The notes under the pieces: model-generated
Told to the model about the DNA's origin: nothing
The model's database searches: none
What the model saw: the letters and a program-made list of their open reading frames with translations, nothing else
Shown here: in pieces, positions 43,418 to 51,886 of the stretch
How positions within the stretch are numbered: the first letter of the stretch is position 1
Layout: the number at the start of each line of letters is the position of its first letter
Program-made: the position numbers and the translations under genes
Source of the DNA: Malaciobacter halophilus
Lineage (GTDB): Bacteria; Campylobacterota; Campylobacteria; Campylobacterales; Arcobacteraceae
NCBI RefSeq assembly: GCF_002837275.1
Contig: NZ_NXIF01000017.1
Span: 1-56,932 of the forward strand
Reading direction: 5' to 3'
Length of the DNA stretch: 56,932 nt

Positions 43418-43567
43418 ATGTGCTTGATTATATCCCTAGTATTTTATGCTTTAGCCTACACTTTTTATGAAGATTCTAATTTTCAAGGCTTTTATATAAA
43501 TCTAGGGATTGCACTACTTTTTTCTATTTTATTAATAAAAAATTTTATAAAATCAAAAAGGCAATAG
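43418..43567 (+). CDS. 49-aa membrane peptide between hisA and the MFS gene
   Basis: A 49-codon frame starting one base after the hisA stop and ending one base before the TTG start of the transporter gene, so it exactly fills the gap. The peptide starts MCLIISLVFYALAYTF, has a second hydrophobic stretch (about 27-41, INLGIALLFSILLIK) and ends in a basic tail (KSKRQ), compatible with two membrane helices. No clear ribosome site, so translation probably depends on coupling to hisA. No function recognised. Confidence 0.55.
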   Translation: MCLIISLVFYALAYTFYEDSNFQGFYINLGIALLFSILLIKNFIKSKRQ

Positions 43568-43568
43568 T

Positions 43569-44879
43569 TTGAAAAAAAAGATTGATAATTTATACTCAAA
43601 ACTTGTAAATGAAGAGGATGCTAGAGTTTGTAAAGCTATTGATGAAAATGCTTGTAAAGTAGTTCCAGGTAATTTCTTTCTTACAATAATTAGTTACTTT
43701 TTTAATAAACTTGCTGATTCAGTTGCTAATACAAAAGTTATACTTCCTTGGATTATGCAAAGTTTAAATGTGCCTTTATTTCTTATTAGTTTTTTAGTTC
43801 CTATTAAAGAATCAGGCTCTTTAATTCCTCAACTATTTATTGCTGCATACATAAGAAGACTTCCAATTAGAAAATGGATTTGGTCTATAGGAACACTTTT
43901 ACAAGCTTTATGCATGTTTGGTATTGCAACTGTGGCTTGGAATATGCAAGGTTTAAATGCGGGACTTGCAATCATTGCTTTACTTATTGCTATGAGTTTA
44001 GCAAGGGGTTTGTGCTCTGTTGCTGCAAAAGATGTAGTAGGAAAGACTATTCCCAAAACAAGACGTGGAGCACTAAATGGTCTATCTGCTATGCTTGCAG
44101 GTTTATTAGTTGTCGTACTTGGAGTTTATTTTTTATTAAATGGTGAAAAACCATTTTCAGCACAAAACTTTGGAATACTACTTTCACTTGCAGGATTTTT
44201 TTGGATACTAGCTTCTATTACTTATGCTCAAATAAAAGAGTACGAAGGAGAAACTGATGGTGGAGGAAATGCTTTTAGTGTAGCTATTTCTAAACTAGGT
44301 ATTTTAAAAACTGATAAACCTTTTAGATTATTTGTTATAACAAGAGCTTTATTTCTTTGTTCTGTTTTATCTGCACCTTTTTTTGTAATTATAGCTCAAC
44401 AAAACTCTGAATCAAACTCTTATTTATTAGGACTTTTTATTCTTTCTAGTGGATTAGCTGATTTATTATCTGCAAACTTTTGGGGTAAATTTTCAGATGT
44501 TTCAAGTAAACAAGTTATGATTATTGGAGCAACGATTGCAACAACTGTTGGCTTTGTTGTATTTTTTATAGACTTTTTTTATAAAGAGTTATTTTCTATT
44601 ATTTGGATTATGCCTATTATCTATTTTATTTTAAGTATTGGGTATCAAGGTATTAGAATAGGAAGAAAAACTTATATTGTTGATTTAGCACAAGGAAATA
44701 AAAGAACTGATTATGTAGCTGTAAGCAATACTTTAATAGGCTTTCTTTTGCTTTTAAGTGGATTAATTGGAACATTAAGTTCACTTATTGGTGTTGGTGG
44801 AATTATTCTTGTATTATCCCTTGTTGGGGTATTAGCTATTTACTTAGCAAAACAACTACCTGAAGTTCAAGATGATTAG
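43569..44879 (+). CDS. Major facilitator superfamily transporter
   Basis: 436-aa membrane protein with about 12 helices and a short cytoplasmic N-terminus. The first part (VPGNFFLTIISYFFNKLADSVANTKVILPWIM) and central loop with QIKEYEGETDGGGN are characteristic enough to suggest a conserved subfamily, but the substrate cannot be read. TTG start at 43569, backed by AAAAGG at 43556-43561; the next in-frame ATG would remove the first helix. Terminates one base before the -35 of the tetR promoter. Confidence 0.8.
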   Translation: MKKKIDNLYSKLVNEEDARVCKAIDENACKVVPGNFFLTIISYFFNKLADSVANTKVILPWIMQSLNVPLFLISFLVPIKESGSLIPQLFIAAYIRRLPIRKWIWSIGTLLQALCMFGIATVAWNMQGLNAGLAIIALLIAMSLARGLCSVAAKDVVGKTIPKTRRGALNGLSAMLAGLLVVVLGVYFLLNGEKPFSAQNFGILLSLAGFFWILASITYAQIKEYEGETDGGGNAFSVAISKLGILKTDKPFRLFVITRALFLCSVLSAPFFVIIAQQNSESNSYLLGLFILSSGLADLLSANFWGKFSDVSSKQVMIIGATIATTVGFVVFFIDFFYKELFSIIWIMPIIYFILSIGYQGIRIGRKTYIVDLAQGNKRTDYVAVSNTLIGFLLLLSGLIGTLSSLIGVGGIILVLSLVGVLAIYLAKQLPEVQDD

Positions 44880-44880
44880 C

Positions 44881-44909
44881 TTGACATTCAAACTAAAAAT
44901 TGATACAAT
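44881..44909 (+). promoter_or_regulatory. Promoter of the TetR gene
   Basis: TTGACA (44881-44886), exactly 17 bp, TACAAT (44904-44909). The near-palindromic operator follows 4 bp later and would cover the transcription start. Confidence 0.85.
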
Positions 44910-44913
44910 TTTA

Positions 44914-44929
44914 CCAAACAATCGTTTGG
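44914..44929. promoter_or_regulatory. TetR-type operator 1
   Basis: CCAAACAATCGTTTGG, a 16-bp near-perfect palindrome placed over the start of transcription and before the tetR ATG (44937). The same sequence recurs before the HPP gene. Confidence 0.7.
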
Positions 44930-44936
44930 AAAAAAT

Positions 44937-45488
44937 ATGGCAATAAAAAAAACATCTAAAGAAGAGATACTAAACAAAGCAATTATGCTTTTTAAAACTC
45001 AAGGTTTTTCTAATACTTCAATGGCAAACATTGCAGATGAATGTGGATTGATAAAAGGAAGTATTTATCATCATTTTAAAAATAAATATGAGATAGGACT
45101 TGAAGCACTTAAATATATAAGTGAATACTTTGACAAAAATATTTTTTCAATAAAAGATGAAACTCTTTTGACAAAAGAAAAACTAGAAAAAATAGTTAAA
45201 AAAACTGACGAGTACTTTTTAAATAGTACTGGTGGTTGTTTATTAGCAAATTTAGCAACTGAAGTCTCTAATCAAAATGAAGAGTACAAAGCTGTTATAG
45301 TTAAGTACTTTAAAACTTGGGAAGAGTGTTTAACTAAAATTTTACAAGAGAAATACACTAAAAAAGAAGCACAAAATTTAGCATATGAATATATTTGTAC
45401 TTTACAAGGTTCTATTATTATGTTCAATCTTACAAATGATAAAGCTAAGCTTTTAATAGTAGGAAAAAACCTATTATCTAAGGTTTAA
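44937..45488 (+). CDS. TetR/AcrR-family transcriptional repressor
   Basis: 183-aa one-component repressor: N-terminal helix-turn-helix (about 10-55) with TSMANIADECGLIKGSIYHHFKNKYEI, then an all-helical ligand-binding and dimer domain. A 16-bp operator lies between its promoter and its start codon, and a near-identical one stands before the following HPP gene, so it most likely represses itself and HPP. The ligand is unknown. The GGA that serves as ribosome site is part of the operator. Confidence 0.88.
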   Translation: MAIKKTSKEEILNKAIMLFKTQGFSNTSMANIADECGLIKGSIYHHFKNKYEIGLEALKYISEYFDKNIFSIKDETLLTKEKLEKIVKKTDEYFLNSTGGCLLANLATEVSNQNEEYKAVIVKYFKTWEECLTKILQEKYTKKEAQNLAYEYICTLQGSIIMFNLTNDKAKLLIVGKNLLSKV

Positions 45489-45498
45489 TTTTTTTGCC

Positions 45499-45521
45499 TA
45501 TTTTACCAAACAATCGTTTGT
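45499..45521. promoter_or_regulatory. -10 box and TetR-type operator 2 (HPP promoter)
   Basis: TATTTT (45499-45504) followed by CCAAACAATCGTTTGT (45506-45521), identical to operator 1 at 15 of 16 positions. A shared ttttA precedes both. Confidence 0.7.
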
Positions 45522-45538
45522 TTGATTAAGGAGAAATT

Positions 45539-46048
45539 ATGAATTATATAAAAAAACTAAAAGGAAATAAAGCAAAGCTTCCACCAAAAGCAAATGCTAT
45601 TGAAGTTGCTTTTGCTTTTATTGGTGCATTTATTGCAATATCTGTTGTTGCTTATCTTACTAATAGTTATGAAAATATCTTTATTATGGGCTCATTTGGA
45701 GCAACTTGTGTTTTACTGTTTGGATTTAGTAATAGTCCCTTTTCACAACCAAGAAATATCTTTTTTGGACATACAATATCTACATTTATGGGACTATTCT
45801 TTTTTCATTTTGTAGGTGATTATTGGTGGAGTTTAGCTCTTGCTTTAGCTTTAGCAATTGCAGTAATGTTATTAACAAGAACAGTTCATCCCCCAGCAGG
45901 TTCAAATCCTGTAATTGTATTTATCATGGGTTCATCTTGGAATTTTCTATTTTTTCCAACTGCTTTAGGAGCTATTATTATAATATTAATTGGAGTTTTT
46001 TATAATAATTTACATAAAAAAAGAGTTTATCCAAACTATTGGATATAA
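45539..46048 (+). CDS. HPP-family membrane protein
   Basis: 169-aa integral membrane protein with four helices and the signature TRTVHPPAGSNPVI around residue 115-128, which names the HPP family. A plant chloroplast member has been reported to carry nitrite; bacterial roles are open. AGGAGA at 45529-45534 is a good ribosome site. It is controlled together with the TetR gene by a duplicated operator. The terminator starts on its stop codon. Confidence 0.85.
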   Translation: MNYIKKLKGNKAKLPPKANAIEVAFAFIGAFIAISVVAYLTNSYENIFIMGSFGATCVLLFGFSNSPFSQPRNIFFGHTISTFMGLFFFHFVGDYWWSLALALALAIAVMLLTRTVHPPAGSNPVIVFIMGSSWNFLFFPTALGAIIIILIGVFYNNLHKKRVYPNYWI

Positions 46049-46074
46049 AGAGTAAAGTTTAAAACTTTACTCTT
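46048..46074. terminator. Shared terminator of HPP and mutS7 genes
   Basis: AAGAGTAAAGTTT / AAACTTTACTCTT around a central A, overlapping both convergent stop codons; the last codons of the minus-strand mutS gene form one arm. Confidence 0.75.
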
Positions 46075-49021
46075 CTAAATAAGTATAGTGTAATTCTAAA
46101 CCATTTGAAGTAGCAACAAATCCATTTATATTTATTTTGCCTTCATGAACTAATTTATGGTGCTCTTTGCATAAAGGAATTAAATTATATTTATGATTTG
46201 CATTCATATGACCTATAAAGCCATCTTTATTTGCTCTTGCTTGCTCTTTTATATGATGAACATCATCACAAGCTTTTCCACATATTACACAAGTTGAAGC
46301 AAAGACATCTTTATTATATTTTGAAGTTTTTTTCTGTGTAAGTCTTTCTATTTTATCATAATCATCAGTTAAACGTTTTCTAATATCATTTGCAACACTT
46401 AAAAACTCTTTATCCATATGAAGTGATTTTGCATACTCTAATCCATACATAGAAGAACCACTCCCAAAGGCTAATTTTCTATCAAAAATAAGCTTATCTT
46501 CTTTATCTTCATACATAACAGATAGATGTAAAGAGATAATATTTCTTAGTTTTTCTATCTCTTTTATCTCTGGCAATTGATGCAAATGTGTTGCAAATAC
46601 AAAAATTGATTCTAATTTTGCAAGCTTTAATATAGCACTTGCAACAATACTTAAACCACTCATAGTTTCAGTACTATGAGAAATTTCATCACCTAAAATC
46701 AATGATTTTTTTGTCGCTCTATTAAAAATATTTTTAAGTTCAAGCATTTCAACGGCAAATGAAGATAAACCTTTTGCAATATTATCAGCTCCACTAATTC
46801 GTGTATAAACTGCATCAAATACAGAAAATCTCATAGATTTTGCTGGTACATAAAAACCTGCTTGAGCTAAAATAACAGCAATACCAATTGATTTCATAAG
46901 TGAAGATTTACCAGAAGAGTTTATACCATAAAGTAAAACTCCATGCATCTTATTATCTGTTACATTTAAAGGATTAGAATTTTTAACAATCACATTATTT
47001 TTTTGTTCTTTTGAGGCATAACTTAATTCACCTAAAACCACATCATTTGGAACATAAATACCTTGTTCTTCATTTGCTTCAATAATAGGATGTCTAAGTT
47101 CAACTAACTCTAAAAAATTTTCATTATCTTTTGTTTTTACAATTTTAGGACAAGTATAGTTGTACTTTTTAGCTGTTTTGATATTTGATACAGTTAAATC
47201 AATCTCTGCAATAAATTGTACTAACTCTTCAAGTAATACGGCAAACTTTTTTTCAAACTCAACAAGTTTTTCCTTAAATACAAGTTTATTTAACTCTATT
47301 ATTTTTCTTAAATTATGTACAAATTTATCTGAAATTGTTTCTGTTAAACTGCACGATATTTTTACATTTGTAGTTTGTACTTTAATTTTAAAATCTTTTA
47401 CAAGTAAAAGTTCATCATCAATAATTATATGTGAATTTAGTAATTCATCTTTTATTAAGTTGTATCTATTTTTTGTAAGACCTAAATAAAACCCTTCTTT
47501 ATCAAGTCTATTTATACTTACTTGATTTTTATCTTCACTTTTTAAGTATGTTAAAATATGTGATTTAAGAAGTTCAAGTTTTGAATAAAGTTCTTCATTT
47601 TGTCTATTTAATTCATCAATTTGAACATTTATTCCTTCACAAATCATATTTGACTCTACATCTTTTAACATAAACTTACCAGATACACTTAAATCAAAAG
47701 TAGAATCAATAGAATCAATAAATAGCTGTAACTCTTTTGAGCTACAAGGAGGTGTAAAAAACTTATAGTTTTCCATAAACTTTACAACCTCTTTTATGCT
47801 AAGTAAAGAGTCATACAAATAGTTTAATTCAAAAGGGTGCAATCTTGTAAGCTTTATTCTTCTAGTTAGTCTTTCAATATCATAAATATTTGCTAATTCA
47901 TTTTCAATTGGACCATGATAATCAAAAAGTTCTTTTGAAAGATTAAATCTTCTTAATATCTCTTTTGTATCTTTTACAGGATGAGTAAGTCTTTCTTTTA
48001 AAAGTCTTTTACCCATAGCAGTAGAAGTATTATTAATAAGCTTTATTAAACTTGGGTTATGTGAAGTTTCTATTATATTCAATTGTTCTAAAGCATTATT
48101 TCCTAAATAGATATATTTTGAAATATCTAATTTTACTGGAAATGAAAGTTTTTGCACTATATTTGAATCATGACCTATAACAAAATCAATTAATATAGCT
48201 AAGCTTTCACTACTTAAAGGAACTCTTTCCATATCAAGATGTTCAATAGAAGTTAAAAGAGATTGAATATTAAAAACATTTTTAAATAACTCATTTTGAT
48301 AATTAATTTTTGGCCTAAAACTTCCTATATGAAAAGTTTTTAGTTTTAACTCTAAATAATCTATAACCTCTTTTTGATTAATATTTTTATCTGCAAAAGT
48401 TACAACAACTTCATTTGTTTTATGCATATTCATATAATTAAAAGCTTCATCAAGTGCATAAAATTTATCTTCACTTGTTCCATGAACTTCATTGTAGTAG
48501 CATTTACCTGTTGTAACATCAATTGCACTATAACCTACAAGATATATTCCTTTTACTTGGTCAATTACTAAAGAAGTAATATTATTTTCATCTTGGTCAA
48601 CTACAAAATCAAAATTTGTTCCTGGACTTATAACTGTATCTAAATATCTTGAAACTTTTGGAGGTATTCCTCTTTGTCTAATAACAACAATTGTATATTT
48701 TTGCTCATTTATTATTCTTGCAAGGTGTTTATCAAAAGATATTGCAGGAACACCCGCCATAATTGGATTTTCAGCAGAGTTTTCTAAAATTGATTTATTT
48801 TTTCTAGTTAATTGTATATTTAAAAGTTCTGCAATCTCTTTTGCTTTACCTACTTGTTCTTTATCATTATTTATTTCATAAACTTCAAAAAATGTTCCTA
48901 TTTCCATAAGAACTATAGTATTTTTACCATATTTACTTTCAAAAAGCCTTTGAAGTTTAAAATAAGTATAAGTAAGTAGTGTTTTTTTATCGTCTAATAA
49001 CTCTTGAACCTCTTGTCTCAA
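46067..49021 (-). CDS. MutS-family ATPase fused to HNH endonuclease (MutS7 type)
   Basis: 984-aa DNA mismatch-binding ATPase with an added nuclease. The N-terminal domain keeps the mismatch-reading F-x-E motif (IGTFFEVYE, about 40-48). The core (about 230-680) has MutS lever and clamp regions. The ATPase shows GINSSGKSS (near 700), LGDEISHSTET and FATHLHQLPE. After a short linker comes an HNH domain (about 908-965): CVICG, VHHIKEQ, NHKYNLIPLCKEHHKLVH. This layout is known as MutS7, found in Campylobacterota, marine bacteria, giant viruses and octocoral mitochondria. It could bind and cut mismatched DNA without MutL/MutH (inference). Starts one base after the haem-binding gene. Confidence 0.9.
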   Translation of the reverse strand: MRQEVQELLDDKKTLLTYTYFKLQRLFESKYGKNTIVLMEIGTFFEVYEINNDKEQVGKAKEIAELLNIQLTRKNKSILENSAENPIMAGVPAISFDKHLARIINEQKYTIVVIRQRGIPPKVSRYLDTVISPGTNFDFVVDQDENNITSLVIDQVKGIYLVGYSAIDVTTGKCYYNEVHGTSEDKFYALDEAFNYMNMHKTNEVVVTFADKNINQKEVIDYLELKLKTFHIGSFRPKINYQNELFKNVFNIQSLLTSIEHLDMERVPLSSESLAILIDFVIGHDSNIVQKLSFPVKLDISKYIYLGNNALEQLNIIETSHNPSLIKLINNTSTAMGKRLLKERLTHPVKDTKEILRRFNLSKELFDYHGPIENELANIYDIERLTRRIKLTRLHPFELNYLYDSLLSIKEVVKFMENYKFFTPPCSSKELQLFIDSIDSTFDLSVSGKFMLKDVESNMICEGINVQIDELNRQNEELYSKLELLKSHILTYLKSEDKNQVSINRLDKEGFYLGLTKNRYNLIKDELLNSHIIIDDELLLVKDFKIKVQTTNVKISCSLTETISDKFVHNLRKIIELNKLVFKEKLVEFEKKFAVLLEELVQFIAEIDLTVSNIKTAKKYNYTCPKIVKTKDNENFLELVELRHPIIEANEEQGIYVPNDVVLGELSYASKEQKNNVIVKNSNPLNVTDNKMHGVLLYGINSSGKSSLMKSIGIAVILAQAGFYVPAKSMRFSVFDAVYTRISGADNIAKGLSSFAVEMLELKNIFNRATKKSLILGDEISHSTETMSGLSIVASAILKLAKLESIFVFATHLHQLPEIKEIEKLRNIISLHLSVMYEDKEDKLIFDRKLAFGSGSSMYGLEYAKSLHMDKEFLSVANDIRKRLTDDYDKIERLTQKKTSKYNKDVFASTCVICGKACDDVHHIKEQARANKDGFIGHMNANHKYNLIPLCKEHHKLVHEGKININGFVATSNGLELHYTYLEE

Positions 49022-49022
49022 T

Positions 49023-49442
49023 TTATCTTCTCACTCCAGTCCAATCTCTAATCATTTCTCTTTGCTCTTTTGTTAATTTTGCTTCATCATGAAATCTTGT
49101 ATAACTTTTTAAAGGCATAGCTGCATAGATTTTTTTATAAATAGCTTTTAATTTATCTTTTTGTTTTTGCTCATCATACTCTTTCCATAAATTAAAATTT
49201 AAAGCTTTTCTTCCATCCTCTACATGAGAAGAGATAATCCATGAAAATGGTGCAACTTGGGAATACCATGGCCATTTTGTTTTATTTGAATGACAATCGT
49301 AACAAGAAGTTTTAAATATTTTCATAATCTCAGGTTTTGCTTCTATTTCTAACTCATTTACTACTTTTGCATTTTGCTGTGTAGGTCGGATAAACTGCAT
49401 TGCAACAAAAACAAGAAAAAAAATAAGAAGTGCTTTTTTCAT
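49023..49442 (-). CDS. Haem-binding domain protein with CxxCH
   Basis: 139-aa protein with an N-terminal signal or anchor helix (about 1-19) and a periplasmic haem_bd-type domain: TSCYDCHSNKTKWPWYSQVAP with one CxxCH c-type haem site, then ISSHVEDGRKALNFNLW. Such small proteins are widespread in bacteria with rich cytochrome c content; the electron partner is unknown. It lies between a thioredoxin gene (21-bp gap) and the mutS7 gene (1-bp gap) in one operon. Confidence 0.85.
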   Translation of the reverse strand: MKKALLIFFLVFVAMQFIRPTQQNAKVVNELEIEAKPEIMKIFKTSCYDCHSNKTKWPWYSQVAPFSWIISSHVEDGRKALNFNLWKEYDEQKQKDKLKAIYKKIYAAMPLKSYTRFHDEAKLTKEQREMIRDWTGVRR

Positions 49443-49463
49443 ATAAAATCCTAAATTAATAAA

Positions 49464-49790
49464 TTAAATAAATAGATTGTATGGTCTTTCAAGCTCTTTT
49501 ATAAATAAAGAAACACTTATATTTCTTCCTTCTCTTTTAAACTCTTTTTTGTCAAAAAAGACCAATATTGTTGGTATAGAAAATACCGTAAAATGGCTTG
49601 CTATTTGTTTATATAAATCTGCTTTAACTTCAAACATCTCTATTTTAGGAAAATTTTTAGATACCTCTTTTTCTATTTTTGGTTTTAAAGCAGTACAAAC
49701 GGAGCAAGATTCTGCACTAAAATAGATTAACACAGGGTTTCTTGTGTTAATCTTTGAAGTTATAAACTCAATTGTTTTTACTTGTGTCAT
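49464..49790 (-). CDS. Thioredoxin-fold protein
   Basis: 108-aa thioredoxin-like protein with the redox pair CSVC (about residues 31-34) in YFSAESCSVCTALKP and the cis-proline in FSIPTILVF. No signal peptide, so cytoplasmic. The CSVC dipeptide is unlike CGPC of housekeeping thioredoxin. It starts inside the DUF1538 gene (23-bp overlap), which couples their translation, and is followed by the haem-binding gene. Confidence 0.85.
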   Translation of the reverse strand: MTQVKTIEFITSKINTRNPVLIYFSAESCSVCTALKPKIEKEVSKNFPKIEMFEVKADLYKQIASHFTVFSIPTILVFFDKKEFKREGRNISVSLFIKELERPYNLFI

Positions 49791-51798
49791 TGTGTAACTC
49801 TTTTTCTAACTCTTCATTAAATTTCTCTTCTGCTTCTTTTATATTATCAGGATTATTTTCAGGATTTTTATGGTCTTTTCTATGAGTAAAAATATCATGT
49901 CTACTTAAACTAATTCCTTTCATATGAGTTAAAGGAAAAGCAAAAGCTATACCTTTACCAATTGTTGTAATATGTAAAGAGTGTATAATTGCTTTTATTA
50001 CACTATTAACCATTCCACTAGGTAATAAGAAAAGTAAAAGAACATCATTTGCTTCAAAAGAGTTTCTATAAAAATTACTAATTCCTTCAAGTCCAATTCC
50101 ATCAGCTCTTAATACAGTTGCTCCACTTGCACCTGCTTTACTTGCAGCTTCTATGGCATCTAACTTCTTATCAGCTGGAACTATTACAACAACTGCACTA
50201 AAATCCATTGGTAAAGAGTGTCTTCTATCACTTCCATCAATATTTACAGTTGCCAAATCCATATTTTCTGCATCAATTAATGTATCTTTTAAGATATTTG
50301 CAGCTTCAATTTCAGTATCTGATTTAACTCCAAGTTTTTCAATAACTATTCCATAAAGCATTACAGTTATCATAGGAAATAAAGAAGCAAAAGCAATAAG
50401 ACCAAATCCATCAATTAAAGCACTTCTTCCTTCAATATTCGTAGCAAGACCTATACCAAGAGCTGCTACTAAAGGAACTGTTACAGTTGAAGTTGTTACT
50501 CCTCCACTATCATAAGCAATTGGAATAATATATTTAGGTGAAAGAAAAGTTAAAATAATTACTACTATATATCCAACTATTATATAATAATGAATATGTC
50601 CACCATCAACAATTCTAAAAGCACCTAATGCAATACCTATAGCAACACCTAAAGCTACAAAAAATCTTAGGGCAAAATCATTTATTTTTCCATCACTTAT
50701 CTCTTTTGCTTTTTTAGCAATTGCCATTAAAGAAGGTTCTGCCATTGTTGTAGAAAAACCAATAGCAAAAGCAAAAGAGTATATTACAAGTACAGAGTTT
50801 CCTTTTGTAAGTTGAAATGCCATTGTCTCTCCAAGAGAGAATAACCCCATTTCAAGACCAAGAATAAATGCATAAAGACCAATAATTACAAGTGCAAAAC
50901 CTAAAAATACTGTTTTAAGATTTTGTATCTTTTTCTTTAAAACTATATACTGAAAGAATAGAATAATAACTAAAATAGGAGCTACATCTTTTGTAACAGA
51001 AATAATACCTGTTAATATACTTTTTATATTAATAGTTGCCACATCTGAAGCAGTAGCTTGAATAACAACATTAGTAACATCTTTAGCATCTACAAGATTA
51101 TATACAGCAATCCCATAAACTTGTACAAATATCATAGGTGTTAAAGAAGCAAAAGCAATAAGACCAAATCCATCTATTACAGGATTTCTTCCCTTAATTG
51201 AAGTTGCAAGTCCAATACCAAGAGCTGCTACTAAAGGAACCGTTACAGTTGATGTTGTTACTCCACCTAAATCGTAAGCTAAACCTATTATCTCTTTTGG
51301 TGCAAAAAATGTAACACCAACAACTAAAACATATCCTACTATTATATAATAGTGAATTGGATGCCCTTTTATAATCCTAAAAACACCCAATAAAATTGCA
51401 AAACCAACAGAACCTGCAACAACAAGTCTTAAAATTGTTGCATCAATTCTTCCACTTGAAATAGAAGCAGCTTTATCTGCAATCACTGCTAAAGCAGGTT
51501 CGGCTATGGTTGTACCAAAACCAATTAAAAATCCAAAAAATAGAATCCATGCAATTGTTCCATTTTTTGCAAAATCCCTTGCTAAACCTTCACCAACAGG
51601 AAATATACCTATTTCTAAACCTTGTAAAAAGATTGCAAGACCAAAACCAACAATTGTTAAACCTATTGCTGTTGAAAGCCAATTATCTGGTACAGCTTGT
51701 ATAATTGCAAGCTGAAAAAACAAAATTACAACAATAATAGGAAGTAAATCTCTAAAAGACTCTCTTAAAAGTTTAAGAAAAAAATTAAACTGCGTCAT
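49768..51798 (-). CDS. DUF1538 membrane protein with C-terminal PII-like domain
   Basis: 676-aa membrane protein made of two homologous DUF1538 halves (about 10-260 and 265-500). Each half repeats LEIGIFPVGE / LEMGLFSLGE and GGVTTSTVTVPLVAALGIGLAT. The C-terminal part (about 530-640: AVVVIVPADKKLDAIEAASKAGASGATVLRADG) resembles a nitrogen-regulatory PII-like domain, then a charged tail. It is probably a transporter with a cytoplasmic sensor domain; substrate unknown. First gene of the operon with thioredoxin, haem protein and mutS7. Confidence 0.8.
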   Translation of the reverse strand: MTQFNFFLKLLRESFRDLLPIIVVILFFQLAIIQAVPDNWLSTAIGLTIVGFGLAIFLQGLEIGIFPVGEGLARDFAKNGTIAWILFFGFLIGFGTTIAEPALAVIADKAASISSGRIDATILRLVVAGSVGFAILLGVFRIIKGHPIHYYIIVGYVLVVGVTFFAPKEIIGLAYDLGGVTTSTVTVPLVAALGIGLATSIKGRNPVIDGFGLIAFASLTPMIFVQVYGIAVYNLVDAKDVTNVVIQATASDVATINIKSILTGIISVTKDVAPILVIILFFQYIVLKKKIQNLKTVFLGFALVIIGLYAFILGLEMGLFSLGETMAFQLTKGNSVLVIYSFAFAIGFSTTMAEPSLMAIAKKAKEISDGKINDFALRFFVALGVAIGIALGAFRIVDGGHIHYYIIVGYIVVIILTFLSPKYIIPIAYDSGGVTTSTVTVPLVAALGIGLATNIEGRSALIDGFGLIAFASLFPMITVMLYGIVIEKLGVKSDTEIEAANILKDTLIDAENMDLATVNIDGSDRRHSLPMDFSAVVVIVPADKKLDAIEAASKAGASGATVLRADGIGLEGISNFYRNSFEANDVLLLFLLPSGMVNSVIKAIIHSLHITTIGKGIAFAFPLTHMKGISLSRHDIFTHRKDHKNPENNPDNIKEAEEKFNEELEKELHNDTSKNN

Positions 51799-51886
51799 AA
51801 AAACTACTTCTTAAACTTAATATTAAATAATACTCAAACTCCAAAACTCTTCTTTTCAAATTAAACCCCTTCCCTTGTGTCTAGTG

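Noticed and set aside
46067-49021. Standard MutS1 or MutS2
   Set aside because: The C-terminal HNH domain and absence of a Smr domain exclude MutS2, and the fusion is not part of MutS1.
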